Shown here: positions 1-12,159 of the stretch, piece by piece
Position numbering within the stretch: position 1 is the first letter of the stretch
Layout of the letters: each line of letters starts with the position of its first letter
Origin: Microcebus murinus
Lineage: Eukaryota; Chordata; Mammalia; Primates; Cheirogaleidae
Assembly: GCF_040939455.1 (NCBI RefSeq)
Contig: NC_134116.1
Coordinates: 73,859,900-73,923,899, forward strand
Length of the DNA stretch: 64,000 bases
Reading direction: 5' to 3'
The notes under the pieces: generated by a model
What the model saw: the letters and a program-made list of their open reading frames with translations, nothing else
What the model was told of the DNA's origin: nothing
Databases searched by the model: none
Position numbers and translations under genes: made by a program

Positions 1-1662
1 GTCACAGAAGGAAGACCGCTTGGGATCGTAGGACTGTGCCCAGCTCTGCCGGCCGTGATTGGACACCAGTTTCAGCCTCCGGGTGGACCTCGGCTGGGTG
101 CAACCATAGCTAGACAAGCCTTCCACCCCCTGGGGGGCTGAAGCTGTGTCATCTCTGCTCCACACTGTGACAGTTCACCCAGAGCTTTTTCACCTCTTCA
201 TTGAGGAAAACAAGAAAACCAGGTCCCTTCTTATAATACTTGCAGGAAAGAAAAAAAGAAAAAAAAAAGCAAATGCATGGCTCTCATTGTGTTCTGTTGT
301 TTTTTTAGGGTCTCAACAGAAGCAGGTAAAGACTAGAATATACACAGAGAGAAAGAATGCGTTTTTGATAAAATAGAAAAGAAACTTAGGGAGTTTCCAT
401 TTTGTGATTTGTTTAAAAAACAAAAAAGCTCAAGCCTCAGCCCCAGTCTCTATTGAAAAAGAAGAAAAAAAAAAAATCAGAAAAGAGGAACTTGTTGGGA
501 AGTGGAGTGAATGCTGGCTTCCCTCAGGCCCACTCAGCCGTCACCATGGAGACTCCTGAAGGTTCCAGGAATGACTCACACACCATTCGCTGGTGAAGCC
601 TTTGAAATGGTAGCAGCTCGAGCACAAAGACGAACTTGGTCTGCAGCCCTTGAAGAATGTGTCTTTGACTCCTGACTGACAGCCCGGTGTGTGGACACAG
701 GCTTCGGGATGGTGCCCTTCCCCTCCTCCAGGTCCTCATTATTTAGGGGCACTTTGCTCCCGAGAGCAGAGGTCAAAAAATGCTTTTGCCTTGGATCCGG
801 CTCTTCCGCCGCTATTGGAGAAATATTGATGTAAAACGCCCGGGACTGTGAATACTTTTACAAGGGGAGGCCTGGGGCCCTTGGGATTCGAGGGAGGGCG
901 GTTTTCAGAAGCGCTGGGCTGGAAAAAGGTGTGCATGCGCCATGGGCCAAGTTTTTTCTGGGGCAGCTGAAATATATCTCCCTGGCTGTCCCTCTGGCTG
1001 CATAAAACTAGCTCACATTAGATTCCTTCAAAGCCCAGCAATGCAGGCCAAGTGTGAAGTGGCTGTGGGTTTCAACTCCACTGCAGCGAAGAGCTCAATT
1101 CAGAGAGCCACGAGAAGACCCCCTCAAAGTCAGGAGTCGTTCTCTACCCATAGTGCTATCTGCTGAGTGCCTCGAAAATCCCAACGGGCAATTTGTGTTG
1201 TGGGGAAAGCGGCCTGCCCAGGGTCGCAGTGAGTTCCTGCCCCGGGAACCCACACAGGATGAGCACGGGCACGACCTGCGCTCTCAGGAAGAGACCCCCT
1301 TGCTGCGTACCTGGAGTACGGTACGCACTGAGTCCTTTCCCAAGGGCTCAGCCACGCAGCAGGGATCCCTTGCACGGAGGTCACACAGATGCGAAGGTTT
1401 CCGGGCACAGCGGGTTTCCTGGGGGCCATGCCAGCACCCCACGTGCCAGCTGCCACTGCTCACCCAGAGCACCTGGTGCCCTCCCTGCCAGGAAGCTGGT
1501 CCCAGGCCTTGGATCTGGGAGTCAGGTGGGGATGTCCACCCAGTCTCCAGGAAAACCTGAGGAGGCAGAGAGACATCCAGGCGCAGTCCACGTCTCAGAC
1601 TCACAATAGCACCAAGCCCGAGGCTTAAGGGAGTTTGCCAGGGCTGCCTCCAACACTTTTTT
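1..1662. other. Unique sequence, no gene recognised
   Basis: No repeat family, RNA gene or exon with convincing splice context was recognised here. Short A-rich tracts occur near 250-270 and 465-475. The 1.05-1.6 kb part is GC-rich and stays open in several overlapping frames on both strands, which is typical of composition rather than coding, and none of the translations resembles a protein family I know. Confidence 0.5.
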
Positions 1663-1998
<336 letters not shown>

Positions 1999-3117
1999 CC
2001 AGAATTCCCTCGTCCAAAATGCATGGAATTTACCCCCTTTCTTCCCCACAAGGGGAGAACAAACATGAAGCGGTGTATTCTTTCCTCCTCCGCCCTAACT
2101 ATACATCCTGGTGACTGCAGACCTGTTTAACCGTGAAAACAAATAAGAAATAAAGGTCTGGGCAAAAGCTGCAGTCGCCTCCTCTAAACTATTTATTCTG
2201 ATTTCCCGACAAGTGAGTTAATTGGATGGGCCCTGTGACAGACATTCCATACTAAAATTCATCGCTTTCTGCCAAAACAACATATTGCGCACTGCTATAT
2301 TTTCCTGTTGGAGCTTGGAGCGGCCGCTGGTCCCGAGCCGTGGAATGAGGGAGAGGGGAGAGCCGGGCTGCAGAAACAAAGGCGGCTCCTCCTGGGTCCG
2401 AGTGGCCTGTCCCCTGCCCTCGGCAGCAGCATCTGTTTCTTTTGCTGTTTTTATTGTTACTTGGGCCTTGCGCAGTTCAAGTTCAAAGGGAGCCACAGGG
2501 AGTGAAGCAACAGATGCCAGTTTGGGGGCATCACCAGCTGCAGCCAGGGAAGGACTCGGGCTGCCTAGCACGGCAGGTCCCGGCCACGCCGCCCTGTCTC
2601 CTATCCCCACGGGGCAGGAGGGCTGGTCCCGCCGTCCAAAGGGAGGGACAAGGGCCAGGGCAGGCCTGAGGCCGTGGAGTTCGGGCTCGCCTGCCCTCAG
2701 CCGCCACCTCTGTCCCGGGGCTCTGCTCCCTCCGCACAGTCCAACAGCTACGCAGCGCACTCTCCGGTGCCCGGGACTTTCCGTCCATCTCACGGCCCTC
2801 CATGCAGCCGCCAGGGCCCGGCACCCGCAGCGCCTCTGCCTCCTGGGCTTTCCTCAGGCCCCTGAGATTCCAGGAGCGCCACGCCGAGAGGCCGAGGCCC
2901 CGCTGTCCTCCCAGCACTGGAGGCTGCCCGCACCCTCTTCTCCGCACCCTCTGTAGCGTAGGCTGTCGGACTGGACAGGCGAGCAGAGGCCTCCGCCTCC
3001 CTGACAAGGGCCTTGGCTTCTCACTGCGTTTCCAGAACGCTCAGCAGGCAGCGAGCGGACCCCATCCTGGAGAGCAAGGTCACTCCACCTGCAGCATCCT
3101 GACTTAGCCCCTCAGTG
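1999..3117. other. Unique GC-rich sequence, no gene recognised
   Basis: No repeat was recognised. The stretch around 2160-2330 is AT-balanced, not repetitive, and could be conserved non-coding DNA, but that cannot be judged from one sequence. From 2330 to 3100 GC content is high, and long frames of 244 and 191 codons overlap on opposite strands. That is the expected artefact of stop-poor GC-rich DNA. Confidence 0.4.
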
Positions 3118-4540
3118 CCCCTGACTCCACCCCCAGAGCCCTGACTCCACCCCAGAGGCCCTGACTCCACCTCCAGAGCCCCTGACTCCACCCCCAGAGG
3201 CCCTGACTCCACCCCCAGAGCCCTGACTCTACCCCAGAGCCCTGACTCCACCCCCAGAGCCCTGACTCCACCCCCAGAGGCCCTGACTCCACCCCCAGAG
3301 GCCCTGACTCCACCCCCAGAGCCCTGACTCCACCCCCAGAGCCCTGACTCCACCCCCAGAGGCCCTGACTCCACCCCCAGAGCCCTGACTCCACCCCCAT
3401 AGCCCTGACTCCACCCCCAGAGGCCCTGACTCCACCCCCAGAGGCCCTGACTCCACCTCCAGAGCCCCTGACTCCACCCCCAGAGCCCCTGACTCCACCC
3501 CCAGAGGCCCTGACTCCACCCCCAGAGGCCCTGACTCCACCCCCAGAGGCCCTGACTCCACCCCCAGAGCCCTGACTCTACCCCAGAGCCCTGACTCCAC
3601 CCCCAGAGCCCTGACTCCACCCCCAGAGGCCCTGACTCCACCCCCAGAGGCCCTGACTCCACCCCCAGAGCCCTGACTCCACCCCCAGAGCCCTGACTCC
3701 ACCCCCAGAGGCCCTGACTCCACCCCCAGAGCCCTGACTCCACCCCCAGAGCCCTGACTCCACCCCCAGAGGCCCTGACTCCACCCCCAGAGGCCCTGAC
3801 TCCACCTCCAGAGCCATGACTCCACCCCAGAGCCCCTGACTCCACCCCAGAGCCCTGACTCCACCCCAGAGCCCTGACTCCACCCCAGAGCCCCTGACTC
3901 CACCCCAGAGCCCTGACTCCACCCCCAGAGCCATGACTCCACCTCCAGAGCCATGACTCCACCCCAGAGCCCCTGACTCCACCCCAGAGCCCCTGACTCC
4001 ACCCCCAGAGGCCCTGACTCCACCCCCAGAGGCCCTGACTCCACCCTAGAGCCCCTGACTCCACCCCCAGAGCCCCTGACTCCACCCCCAGAGCCCTGAC
4101 TCCACCCCCAGAGCCCCTGACTCCACCCCCAGAGGCCCTGACTCCACCTCCAGAGCCATGACTCCACCCCAGAGCCCCTGACTACTCCACCCCAGAGCCC
4201 TGACTCCACCCCCAGAGGCCCTGACTCCACCCCCAGAGCCATGACTCCACCCCAGAGCCCCTGACTCCACCCCTGAGCCCCTGACTCCACCCCCAGAGGC
4301 CCTGACTCCACCCCCAGAGCCCTGACTCCACCCCAGAGCCCTTGACTCCACCCCCAGAGCCCTGACTCCACCCCAGAGACCCTGACTCCACCCCAGAGCC
4401 CCTGACTCCACCCCCGAGGCCCTGACTCCACCCCAGAGCCCCTGGCTCTACCCCTGAGCCCCTGACTCCACCCCTGAGCCCCTGACTCCACCCCAGAGCC
4501 CCTGGTTCCGCCCCCAGAACCCAAGACTCCACCCAGAAGA
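3118..4540. repeat. GC-rich minisatellite, ~20-22 bp unit
   Basis: About 65-70 tandem copies of a unit best written CCCTGACTCCACCCCCAGAG. Unit length varies from 19 to 22 bp through C-run length (CCCC or CCCCC), an extra G (AGAGGCCC) or an extra C (AGAGCCCC). Point variants include CTCTACC, CACCTCC and GCCATGAC, and there is a local TAC duplication near 4192. Variants become more frequent towards 4400-4540. The + strand unit carries TGA while the reverse complement lacks stop codons, so three overlapping minus-strand frames of up to 453 codons are open. They encode only Gly/Trp/Ser/Val/Glu repeats and are not genes. The minus strand is G-rich (GGGGGTGG, CAGGG) and could fold into G-quadruplexes. 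Confidence 0.97.
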
Positions 4541-4639
4541 CCTGCAGCTCCTTTCTTCATGTTTTCTCTAGATCTCTCCAGACGCACCATCTCAGTTTTC
4601 TTTCCTGGCTCATCTTACCATTCAGCCTCTGGTTTGGGG

Positions 4640-4985
4640 TCTCAGGCCTCTTGAGATTTCTTCTCTCAAGCTACACTCTCTCTGGGCAGCCTCACGCATG
4701 CACAGTTGCCGCAGCTGCTTACAAACTGAGACTGTCTCCCGCCAAGAACCCAAAGCCACATATCAACTTCCCACTGGACCTCTCTTCCTCAAGGTTCTGG
4801 GGTGACGTCAATTCAGTATGTCCTGAGTTCCATAAATCTCCTGTCTCCCAGCCCTGCTCTTCCTCGAGTATCACCTGTCTTGACTAATGGCTCCCCATCC
4901 ACCCTGTCACCCAGAACCTTGGGATGGGAGGGTCACCTCCCTCCCATCATCCCTGCCATACCCCACCCCACCAGACCCACTGAGG
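4640..4985 (+). mobile_element. L2 LINE fragment
   Basis: From memory of the L2 consensus, this resembles the C-terminal reverse-transcriptase part of L2. Its CTACACTCTCTCTGGG start and the CCATCCACC..CACCCAGAACCTTGGGA region match in order. No reading frame survives. It lies directly beyond the minisatellite, so the array arose at the edge of an old LINE. Confidence 0.5.
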
Positions 4986-4994
4986 GCTGGGTCC

Positions 4995-5185
4995 TGAGCC
5001 GAGCACTTGAACTGGAGCATGCCATTTGGTCCTCACCACAACGCTAGGGAGGAAGCGCTATTTTAACCTCCGTCTTAAAAACGAGGACACCAAGATTTAG
5101 AAAGGTTAAGAAACTTGCCCAAAGTCATGCAAAGAGTAAAGGGGTGGTGTTGAGATTCACACCCAGACAAGCTGACCCCAGAGGA
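4995..5185 (+). mobile_element. MIR SINE
   Basis: Matches the MIR core in order: GAGCACTTGA, TTTGGTCCTCACCACAACG, the AACGAGGACACC block, AAGGTTAAGAAACTTGCCCA, AAGTCATGCAAAGAGTAA, then a GATTCACACCCAGACAAGCTGACCC end. It is a diverged pan-mammalian tRNA-derived SINE. A weaker MIR-like scrap follows near 5258-5295. Confidence 0.85.
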
Positions 5186-7325
5186 GACACACACACCTTC
5201 CTACGATCAGCCACTACCCACTCCTCACAGAACAGCACCCACGAGGTGGAAAGAACCCATTTCATAAAGGTGAAAACTGAGGTTCACAGCAGCTGGCGAC
5301 CTGACCTGGGCCTCCATAGCACAGGCTGCCTTTGAGGCAACGGGCTCCAGAGCATTTAACAGGCTTCCTTCCGTCCAGTGTCAATTGTGTTTAAAATTCC
5401 AGTGTGAGTTATGATTATTCCAATGATGATGAGCAGTTGCTCATTTCCATTGATTCGTTTCCATTGATTGAGAATAAAAAGAAATGGTGTATGTTGCAGT
5501 ATGAAAGATCTACCTTAGAAATTAAAAAAAAAAAAAAGCCCTTCTGGATCTGGAGGGCTGACAGATCTTGCACTCCCCTGCTAAAGGAGTCTAGGCAAGC
5601 TCTCTCTCTCTCTGGAAACCTTTTTAAATGGCACAGAGACCCGGTATAGCTGGAATGAGTATGGAGGACTGTGACATGAAGGTAGCCCAGTACCAGGTTG
5701 CAGACAGGCTGGATGCTTTTGGTTTATAGGCTTATTTATTTGTCTTGGCACACCTAGTGTTTCACATGAAAATCCTGATTTCTGGCTTCTTTAGAAAATG
5801 CAGTTGATACAACCACCCGAGGCTCTCTGCCCCTGTTGGCAACAATCCCTGCTAGTGCAGGGTCAGCCTGCCTTTTTGGACAGGGCCTGCATGCTCCACT
5901 TGGCCTCAGCCCTTCCAGCCAGCTTAGCTACTGCTGTTACCTCCCTCTGGCCTCCGAGGCATGTGAGTTGGTGACCTCTGATGAGCCTGGTAAGGTCAAC
6001 CTTTCAGATTGACCTTTCACCTTTCCACTCAGCCAACGTCTGAGCTGTGCCAAACTTCGTTGGGCGGCATCAGAGCATGGACCACAAGCGGAACTGCTCT
6101 CACATTGAAGGGTCTGATCCCCACACTCTTATTTTATTTCCCCTTGAAAACAGGGCAAAATCAAGTTTCCTTCTTGCCTACCTCTTAGGGAAATCAGAAG
6201 TATTCACCAGGTGTTGAAATATCAACTTCTTTCTTAGAGTCGCCAACTTTGCTGCACTGCATCACATGTTGATTTCTACCTTATGAAAAATCTAGAGCAG
6301 GCTGGAGTCTGACAGACAGAGCCGGGTTCACTATTTACTTTGGTGCTAATCACAGTCATGTTTACAGGAAAATGCCCTCATCTGCTTCCAGCCGCTCCAG
6401 CCACTCAGCCATGTGAGCGCTGTCTTCAAAGTCAATTGCCTGTCATTTCGCTGATTTATGTTGAGCAACTGCAAGGACCCCTCGAGGTATTTGTAGCTAG
6501 CTTGATGATTCCCAGCTTATAAAGTGGCAGTGGGCAGAGTATTTCAGTTCAAATTCCCATCAAGACAGAATTTAAATCCTCAGCCCTGCTGCTCATATTT
6601 GCAATGTGAGCACTTTAGATAAAGCAGAAGCCATCAAACCCTAAATGCTGGGGGAAATACAACCTGGATTTCTTCAAATGGAGCCTGAGCCCAAATCTTC
6701 TTTCAGACCTCGGATAGGAAAGTGATGCTAACGGTCTTTAAAAGAGTGATCACGTGCGCTTTCTCCCCGAGAAATATTAATGACTGAGGCAAGGCAGGAA
6801 CAATCAGATAAGATTAGAGGGTCGGGGAAACAAATTTCCCTTACCACCTGCCTGGACTCTTACATTTCAACTAGCAGAATCTAATTTCTTCGAAATTACT
6901 TGCCCTCTAACAGAAGTTTTCTTTTTAAAATGAACATATTATCCAAGAGGGTGACCTATTAAACTATTAACCCATTAGCTTCTAGTTTAGCTTCAACTTC
7001 AATGGAGTACGATTCCCTCTCAACCCCTCCCCCACACACTGAAAGTGATGGAAAGTTCCAGATCTCAAGGAGCTGGTCCTCTTCCGCTGATGCTGAAAGC
7101 TTAGATTGCAGATTCTCTCTGAGACTCACCCACGCCCTGCAGGGGTCCCTTCCGTTCACTGTCCCAGCAAATCATGAACCACCGAGAGGTGGCAATGGCT
7201 GTATTTTTTAGGTTTTCTCTTACAACACTTGGAAGTTAAACACAAGCGATTTAAGGACTGCCTGCAGCTTACATTTTCTGTATTTCTGCATTTCTTGTTC
7301 GCTCAGATTCTCAGATAACAAATTC
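5186..7325. other. Mostly unique sequence
   Basis: No gene seen. There is a short poly-A run at 5523-5536 and a CTCTCT tract near 5600. Balanced-composition, non-repetitive DNA fills the rest. A stretch around 6300-6390 has faint MIR-like character, too weak to call. Confidence 0.4.
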
Positions 7326-7329
7326 ACAC

Positions 7330-7450
7330 AATATTAGGGCTGAAAGAAGCTTTAGCAGTGCAGCTCAGCCCCTTCAAATCAAGAAACTAAGGTACAGTGA
7401 CTTCCCCAAAGTCAGTAGAGCACAAAGATCTGTAGGAACCCAGACATGTG
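7330..7450 (+). mobile_element. MIR/L2-like ancient repeat scrap
   Basis: The order of words (CTGAAAGAAGCTTTAG, CAGCCCCTTCAAATCAAGAAACTAAG, GTGACTTCCCCAAAGTCA, AGGAACCCAGA) follows the tail of ancient tRNA-type repeats (GAGGAAACTGAGG..CTTGCCCAAGGTCA..GAACCCAG). It is highly diverged and the family is not certain. Confidence 0.45.
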
Positions 7451-7833
7451 AGAGACTGAGTCATCCAAATTGAGGCAGACTCCGAAAAAAGAGCTCCATT
7501 GACTCATCTTTCGGTCACCTCACTCCAGCTCTCACTTAGACAAAGTGCATATTTCTTCCATCGGAAAAGAGACTGCCCACGGACTATCTCATTACATTTC
7601 TGTATTCCTCTCTTTGTATTCTCGCCGCCTTTTCTCTGTGTTTCTGTCACCCGCCCTATTTAGCCATGTGCAAACTAGCTACCTCTCTTTGTGCCATCAG
7701 CGTGCTTTTCTGCAGCTTGGCCTCACATTCTATGGGGGCTTTTGCACCGCCTCCTGCCCTGCCCCCTCCATCCTTCGGCTTATGAAACTGAGTTCCCTGC
7801 TCCCTTGCTGGGTGCTGTTATGCCTAAGAGGTG

Positions 7834-7847
7834 CCACTGGGTGGCAG
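7834..7847 (+). promoter_or_regulatory. Possible CTCF-binding core
   Basis: CCACTGGGTGGCAG fits the CTCF core CCASYAGRKGGCRS at 13 of 14 positions (G instead of A at position 6). This is a motif match only; occupancy is not shown. Confidence 0.4.
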
Positions 7848-8767
7848 TGTTTCAGAGCGTTCCCGGGCCCTGCAACGTGGCTTTGGGCTGGGCTGCTGGT
7901 CGCTTGTCAATTACAGCACAAACAGGCCTGTGAGAACAGGCAGAGCAAAGAGAGATTCGCAGTGGTGTTCTGGAAAGGATGAGTATTAGATATTGTGGAA
8001 ACGAGGGACAGAGGTCTAAGTACTGCCTTGTCCTTTCAGAGCTTGTTCTGGCCGCAAAGCTGACATCTGCCATTATTCTAACAAAGAAATCCCAAAGCCT
8101 ATGGCTGTTTGGGCGGTATCCTTGGAAAGAATGACCATAACCCTCTACCCTCCTCGTTTTGATTCTTCAACCCACCATTGGGCCCCGATTCATCCATAAA
8201 AACAACAACCAAAGAGAAAAAAAGGGCAATCCCTGTGAGCATTATGTGTTCCGCTGGCCAGGATGGTAATGGCCTAATCCTTCTAATGGCTTTGGTCACT
8301 GCAGGATATTAGCTATTAGAATGGTCTGTTTAAAGGGGGGCGGTGGGGGAAGGTAAGGCCATCTGCTGATTATAGCATGCATGGGGAATGCAAAGACCAT
8401 TTAAAGAGACACAGTCCGCCGATTTGGATGCAAATAATTAGTTTGTCATTTAAAAAGTAGATTTAGGGCTTGAATTTTAGTAGCTGAATCATTTGCCTAG
8501 CTCAAACTATAAATGTGATGTCTCAGACTGGAGATGATCCCAGGAACTATTATGCTTTTTGTAAAGAACTTCTCTGGGAACTAAAAGGAATGTGGCCTGA
8601 GATGCATCAACGTTTACATCATGGGTTGGAATTTGTGGAAGTCAAACCAAATGTTTTTATTATAAACAGGTCAGCCCGGGACCAAACCGTGAAGTACACA
8701 TTTGATTTCCAAGCCTCCTACCCCTAGCGCCAGCCCCAGCCTCAGCAAGGAAATAGCTCCCTACGCC

Positions 8768-8781
8768 CCACCTGGTGGCCC
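8768..8781 (+). promoter_or_regulatory. Weak CTCF-like core
   Basis: CCACCTGGTGGCCC fits the CTCF core at 12 of 14 positions and lies about 0.9 kb downstream of a better match at 7834 in the same orientation. Confidence 0.25.
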
Positions 8782-10469
8782 AGCCGCCTTAGTGGTGCCT
8801 TCCCTATTTCTTTCAGTTGCACTTCACCTTCCCTCCCAGTCCTACCAGCAAATTAAAGAAAATGAAATCTTCCCAAGTATCATGAAATAGCAGGAAATGA
8901 ATGTGGCTCTCCATTCAGGAAAGTTGGGGGCAGGCTGACCCCACCTTCCAGATGAGTCAAGCCTGGACCAGAGGTGAGCGGGGACCTGGTATCTCCTCTT
9001 GGCCAGGCCCTGGCTCAACAGGCAACAACTGTTCTTACATCCGGGACGTTTTTAGCCCCAACTCAATGAGAAGGAAGATGTCGAGACGGTATTTGGTATC
9101 AAATGCATCCTGTCATCACACACACACACACAAAAAGAACAAAAAAGAAAAAAAAACTGGTCCCTGAACCAAGAGAACATAAATCGTTGGGGAAAGACAG
9201 TTCCTGAATACTGAGAAGTGCATACTGACTCATGTAAGGTGGCACAGGCTGCCCTATACGTGTCCCGGGTGGTGGATGATGCAGGTGTTCGGGGAAGGGC
9301 ACAGTCGCCCAGCATGGCGAAGTCATGGAAGCCATAGCAGGAGAGCTGAAACGCAAGTCAATCCTGCAGGAAGAGTAGTTTAGCCAACAGAGGGAAGGAG
9401 CAGGGCATTCCTGGAAGGAGATCATGTATTAACAAGGTACGGAGAACAAGAACACACAGGAAGGAAATGACAGCCCGTGTGGTTAAAGCTGAATCATTGG
9501 AGAAACAAAGTAGGAGACGTAGATATGGGTAATTTCGGGAGCCCTTTTGTTGGATTATTTTAGATTTGCAAGGAATAGAGACCCTCGATGTGCCCTGAGT
9601 GAAGGAGGTTGAAGCTAAGACACAGGGCAAAGGCGGGAAGAGCACATGGCCCTGCCTCTGAGCAGAGCGGGGCAACCACATTGCCAGGCAGCCGTGCAGT
9701 GTGGGAACAGAGTAGTTTAAAACATAGTGAATTAATAAACAAAATTGAGGTATTGTAAGGCCAACAGATCAGAGACAATTACAGCAATAATTAGTTTGTT
9801 ACCCACAGTTCCCAAGAAGAGGGGGTGTGCCGTGGCATGGGGGCACACAGACCAGCGCCGGGGTCACTCGGGAGGCAGGGGCATGAGCCTGCACGGCGGC
9901 GTGTGCAGGAAGGAGTGGGCAGGGCAGCATGAGCGCAGGACTGGCTAGTTTGAACACCTTCAGTGGGCTTCGGGGTAGGGGCTGTCCCTAGTTTGGCACC
10001 AGGCCCTGGAGAGGAGGGGTGATTAGGGCAGGTGGACAGTGGGTCTGGCAATGTCCCCATTGTTACCCCTATGGCTGCTGCCCCAGTGCGCCAGATCTGG
10101 TGACTCATGCTCAGCCCCTCACTCACTGTCCTCCACAGCTCCTGTCTGGAGTTAGACTCCCAGGAGAGGATCCGGTGGCTTGGTGACCTCCACCCAGGCC
10201 TGGCTGTCCCTGTGGGGCAGCTCTCTATGCCAGGCCACCCATGTTGGCTGCCGGTGAATCGAGTGCCCACTCATGGTCTAATCCATCTACTCGTGTGTCT
10301 CATGGCTTGGCAAGCTGTGCACAGACACCCTGCTGCAGGGGCACCTGGCGGAAAGAGACATTCTGAGGATATCGAGAAGGAGAAAATATAACCTGCCAGC
10401 ACCTCACTTGCCTTCTCCTGTACGAGGCTTCTGAAAGCCCAGAAATGAGCCTAGGTTACAGGTGCAAAT

Positions 10470-10745
10470 GTGCCCAGGGATTTAAGCAGGATGGTGACGT
10501 GTGAAAGCATCGTTTTTATAAAGGAGTTTAATCTGTTAATAACACGCAGACATGCAGGATGGGCTGGACACTGGGAGACTCATGAGGACCCTATAATAGG
10601 TCCTCACGGATCCCAGCACTGGCAGAGAAAGAGGGTGGTAGCCATGGTGACGGAGAGGAAGGGGCAGTTCCCAGAGATAGGCCGGGGGGAGAACTGGCAG
10701 GACTTAGGAACTGACCGGCCAAGGCAGGAGGGTGAGAAGGACAGC
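10470..10745 (-). mobile_element. L2 LINE fragment
   Basis: Read on the + strand it follows the reverse complement of L2: GGATGGTGACGTGTGAAAGC, then GGTGGTAGCCATGGTGACGG, a GAGATA word and a GGCAGGACTTAGGAACTGA stretch, in consensus order. No open frame remains. It is an ancient mammalian LINE-2 copy. Confidence 0.6.
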
Positions 10746-11610
10746 CCGAGGACACATTGAGACTGCAGCCTGGGGGTGGAGAGGAAGGTGGCTCACTGAC
10801 AAATACAGCAAACTATGCAAAGGGAACAGGTGTGAGGGGAGTTTGCTTAGATTTATGAACCTGTATCTGGTGACGGACACCGAGAGCCCCCAGCTACTGC
10901 TCAGTAGGAAACAGCGTGGCTATAGCAATGAGATACTTGTTGCATAGACAGTTTAGTAACTCTTACTTTTTTAATGCACAAGTCCAGTAACTCCATGAAC
11001 ACAATTACTACATTCCTGGATTTTCCCCAAGTTTTCTCAGGGCCCTCAAAGTCTTGGTCCTGGGTCCACAGTAAATGGGTACCAACCACACGTGTTTCAT
11101 GTCCTCCACCCACCTCTGTCCAAATGTGAGTTGTAAATAATTAAAAGCACGACTCTCATACAAATATATACTGAGTACCTGATGAAAGACTGATTTCACT
11201 CACTAATGAGGGAACCAGCAGGATGGTAAAACTGGCTCAAAGAGCATTTGTGGAACAGACACTGATACACTCTCTCAAAAAAAGGAATGTTGAAATAAGT
11301 TTGCTAAGTTAGAAACAAAGTGAGTTAATGTCCTACAGGGCAATCCAACCATAACCTTTTAGCTTATCTTTTCTACCCGACAGAAATATTTGCATCTCTA
11401 CCGGACAACTTAGCCATGTAACGTTTACATGTTAACATCTAATTTCACACAGCTTAGGCCCTAATCAACAGTTAATAGCGGGTCAAACCAGATACACTCC
11501 CTTAGAACTAGGCCATCTGTGCATTGCCTCTTAGACAATGTTCCAATGTGACGCTGAAAGTCCATGCAGTCATCCTTTTGCCTTATTTCTAAGTTTTGAG
11601 TAATTTCTAA
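10746..11610. other. Unique sequence
   Basis: AT-balanced, non-repetitive sequence with no exon, RNA gene or transposon that I recognise. Confidence 0.4.
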
Positions 11611-11614
11611 CTTT

Positions 11615-11725
11615 CACCCTGCCTTAGGACATTAGATCTCAACTCAAGCATCACTCCCTCAAGCCAGCCTTTCTTGGCCGTCCTGATAAGCTCACACCCC
11701 CCTACTTGGAAGTCCCACAATATCA
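11615..11725 (+). mobile_element. L2 LINE, 5' piece of a split copy
   Basis: The string AACTCAAGCATCACTCCCTC followed by CCAGCCTTTCTTGGCCGTCC corresponds to the L2 stretch CTCAAATGTCACCTCCTC..AGGCCTTCCCTGACC. The matching 3' end is at 12160-12350, with about 430 bp of other sequence between. Confidence 0.6.
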
Positions 11726-11739
11726 GGTATTTCACCTTC

Positions 11740-12150
11740 ACAGCAGTGATGGTAAAAAATTATTCTGACACATGTTAAAGCTGTAAGAAAGACCTTATTC
11801 AGGTCTCTTGCAATAGGTGCCAAGATTCCTGCAACAGGGGAGGGAGATGGAACTCAACTCCAAATGCAATAAGGACGAGTGGAGGTTTACAGCCAGTGAG
11901 CAAAGCAAAGGGGTCAGCAGTGCATGGGATCAGGGGTCGAGGGTGGGGAAATGAGGAATTTGATCAGTTATGGAGAGTGATCAGATATCAAGGGTAGGGA
12001 GATTGCTGCTAAACTGACTTATCAGGATTCTTGCAAAGACTGGGTGATGCAGGCCCAGCCAGGACAGGACAGGGGCCCAGCTCGAAGCCCAGGCACAGTT
12101 GAGAAGAGGGCTCGGGGGAACCTGACCCAAGTTTGGTCAAAGAAAGAGTC
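11740..12150. mobile_element. Unassigned insertion splitting an L2 copy, LTR-like
   Basis: This ~0.4 kb segment sits exactly where L2 continuity breaks. It contains TGTTAAAGCTGTAAG, CTTATTCAGG, GCAACAGGGGAGGGAGATGG, AACTCCAAATGCAATAAGG and GATCAGTTATGGAGAGTGAT. The position and non-coding, mildly G-rich character suggest a solo LTR, but I could not fix TG..CA ends or a target duplication. Confidence 0.35.
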
Positions 12151-12159
12151 TTTGTCGGT

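Larger units (their letters stand above)
7451..10465. other. Unique sequence with possible CTCF sites
   Basis: No gene or clear transposon seen. Contents worth noting are two CTCF-like motifs (listed separately), a short CA run at 9117-9132 followed by A-rich DNA, and an AT-balanced stretch at 8290-8520 with TGCAAATAATTAG that looks like regulatory sequence. A 70-codon open frame at 8515-8727 has no recognisable domain and no splice or promoter context that I can defend. Confidence 0.4.

Noticed and set aside
2218..2956. Opposed frames of 191 and 244 codons
   Set aside because: Both strands open over the same GC-rich bases; no recognisable protein.
3021..4590. Long minus-strand frames of 354 and 453 codons encoding Gly-Trp-Ser-Val-Glu repeats
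   Set aside because: They arise because the reverse complement of the minisatellite unit has no stop codon; unit lengths of 19-22 bp shift frame between copies and all three frames are open.
8515..8727. 70-codon frame as a small protein or exon
   Set aside because: No family resemblance and no defensible splice sites or initiation context.
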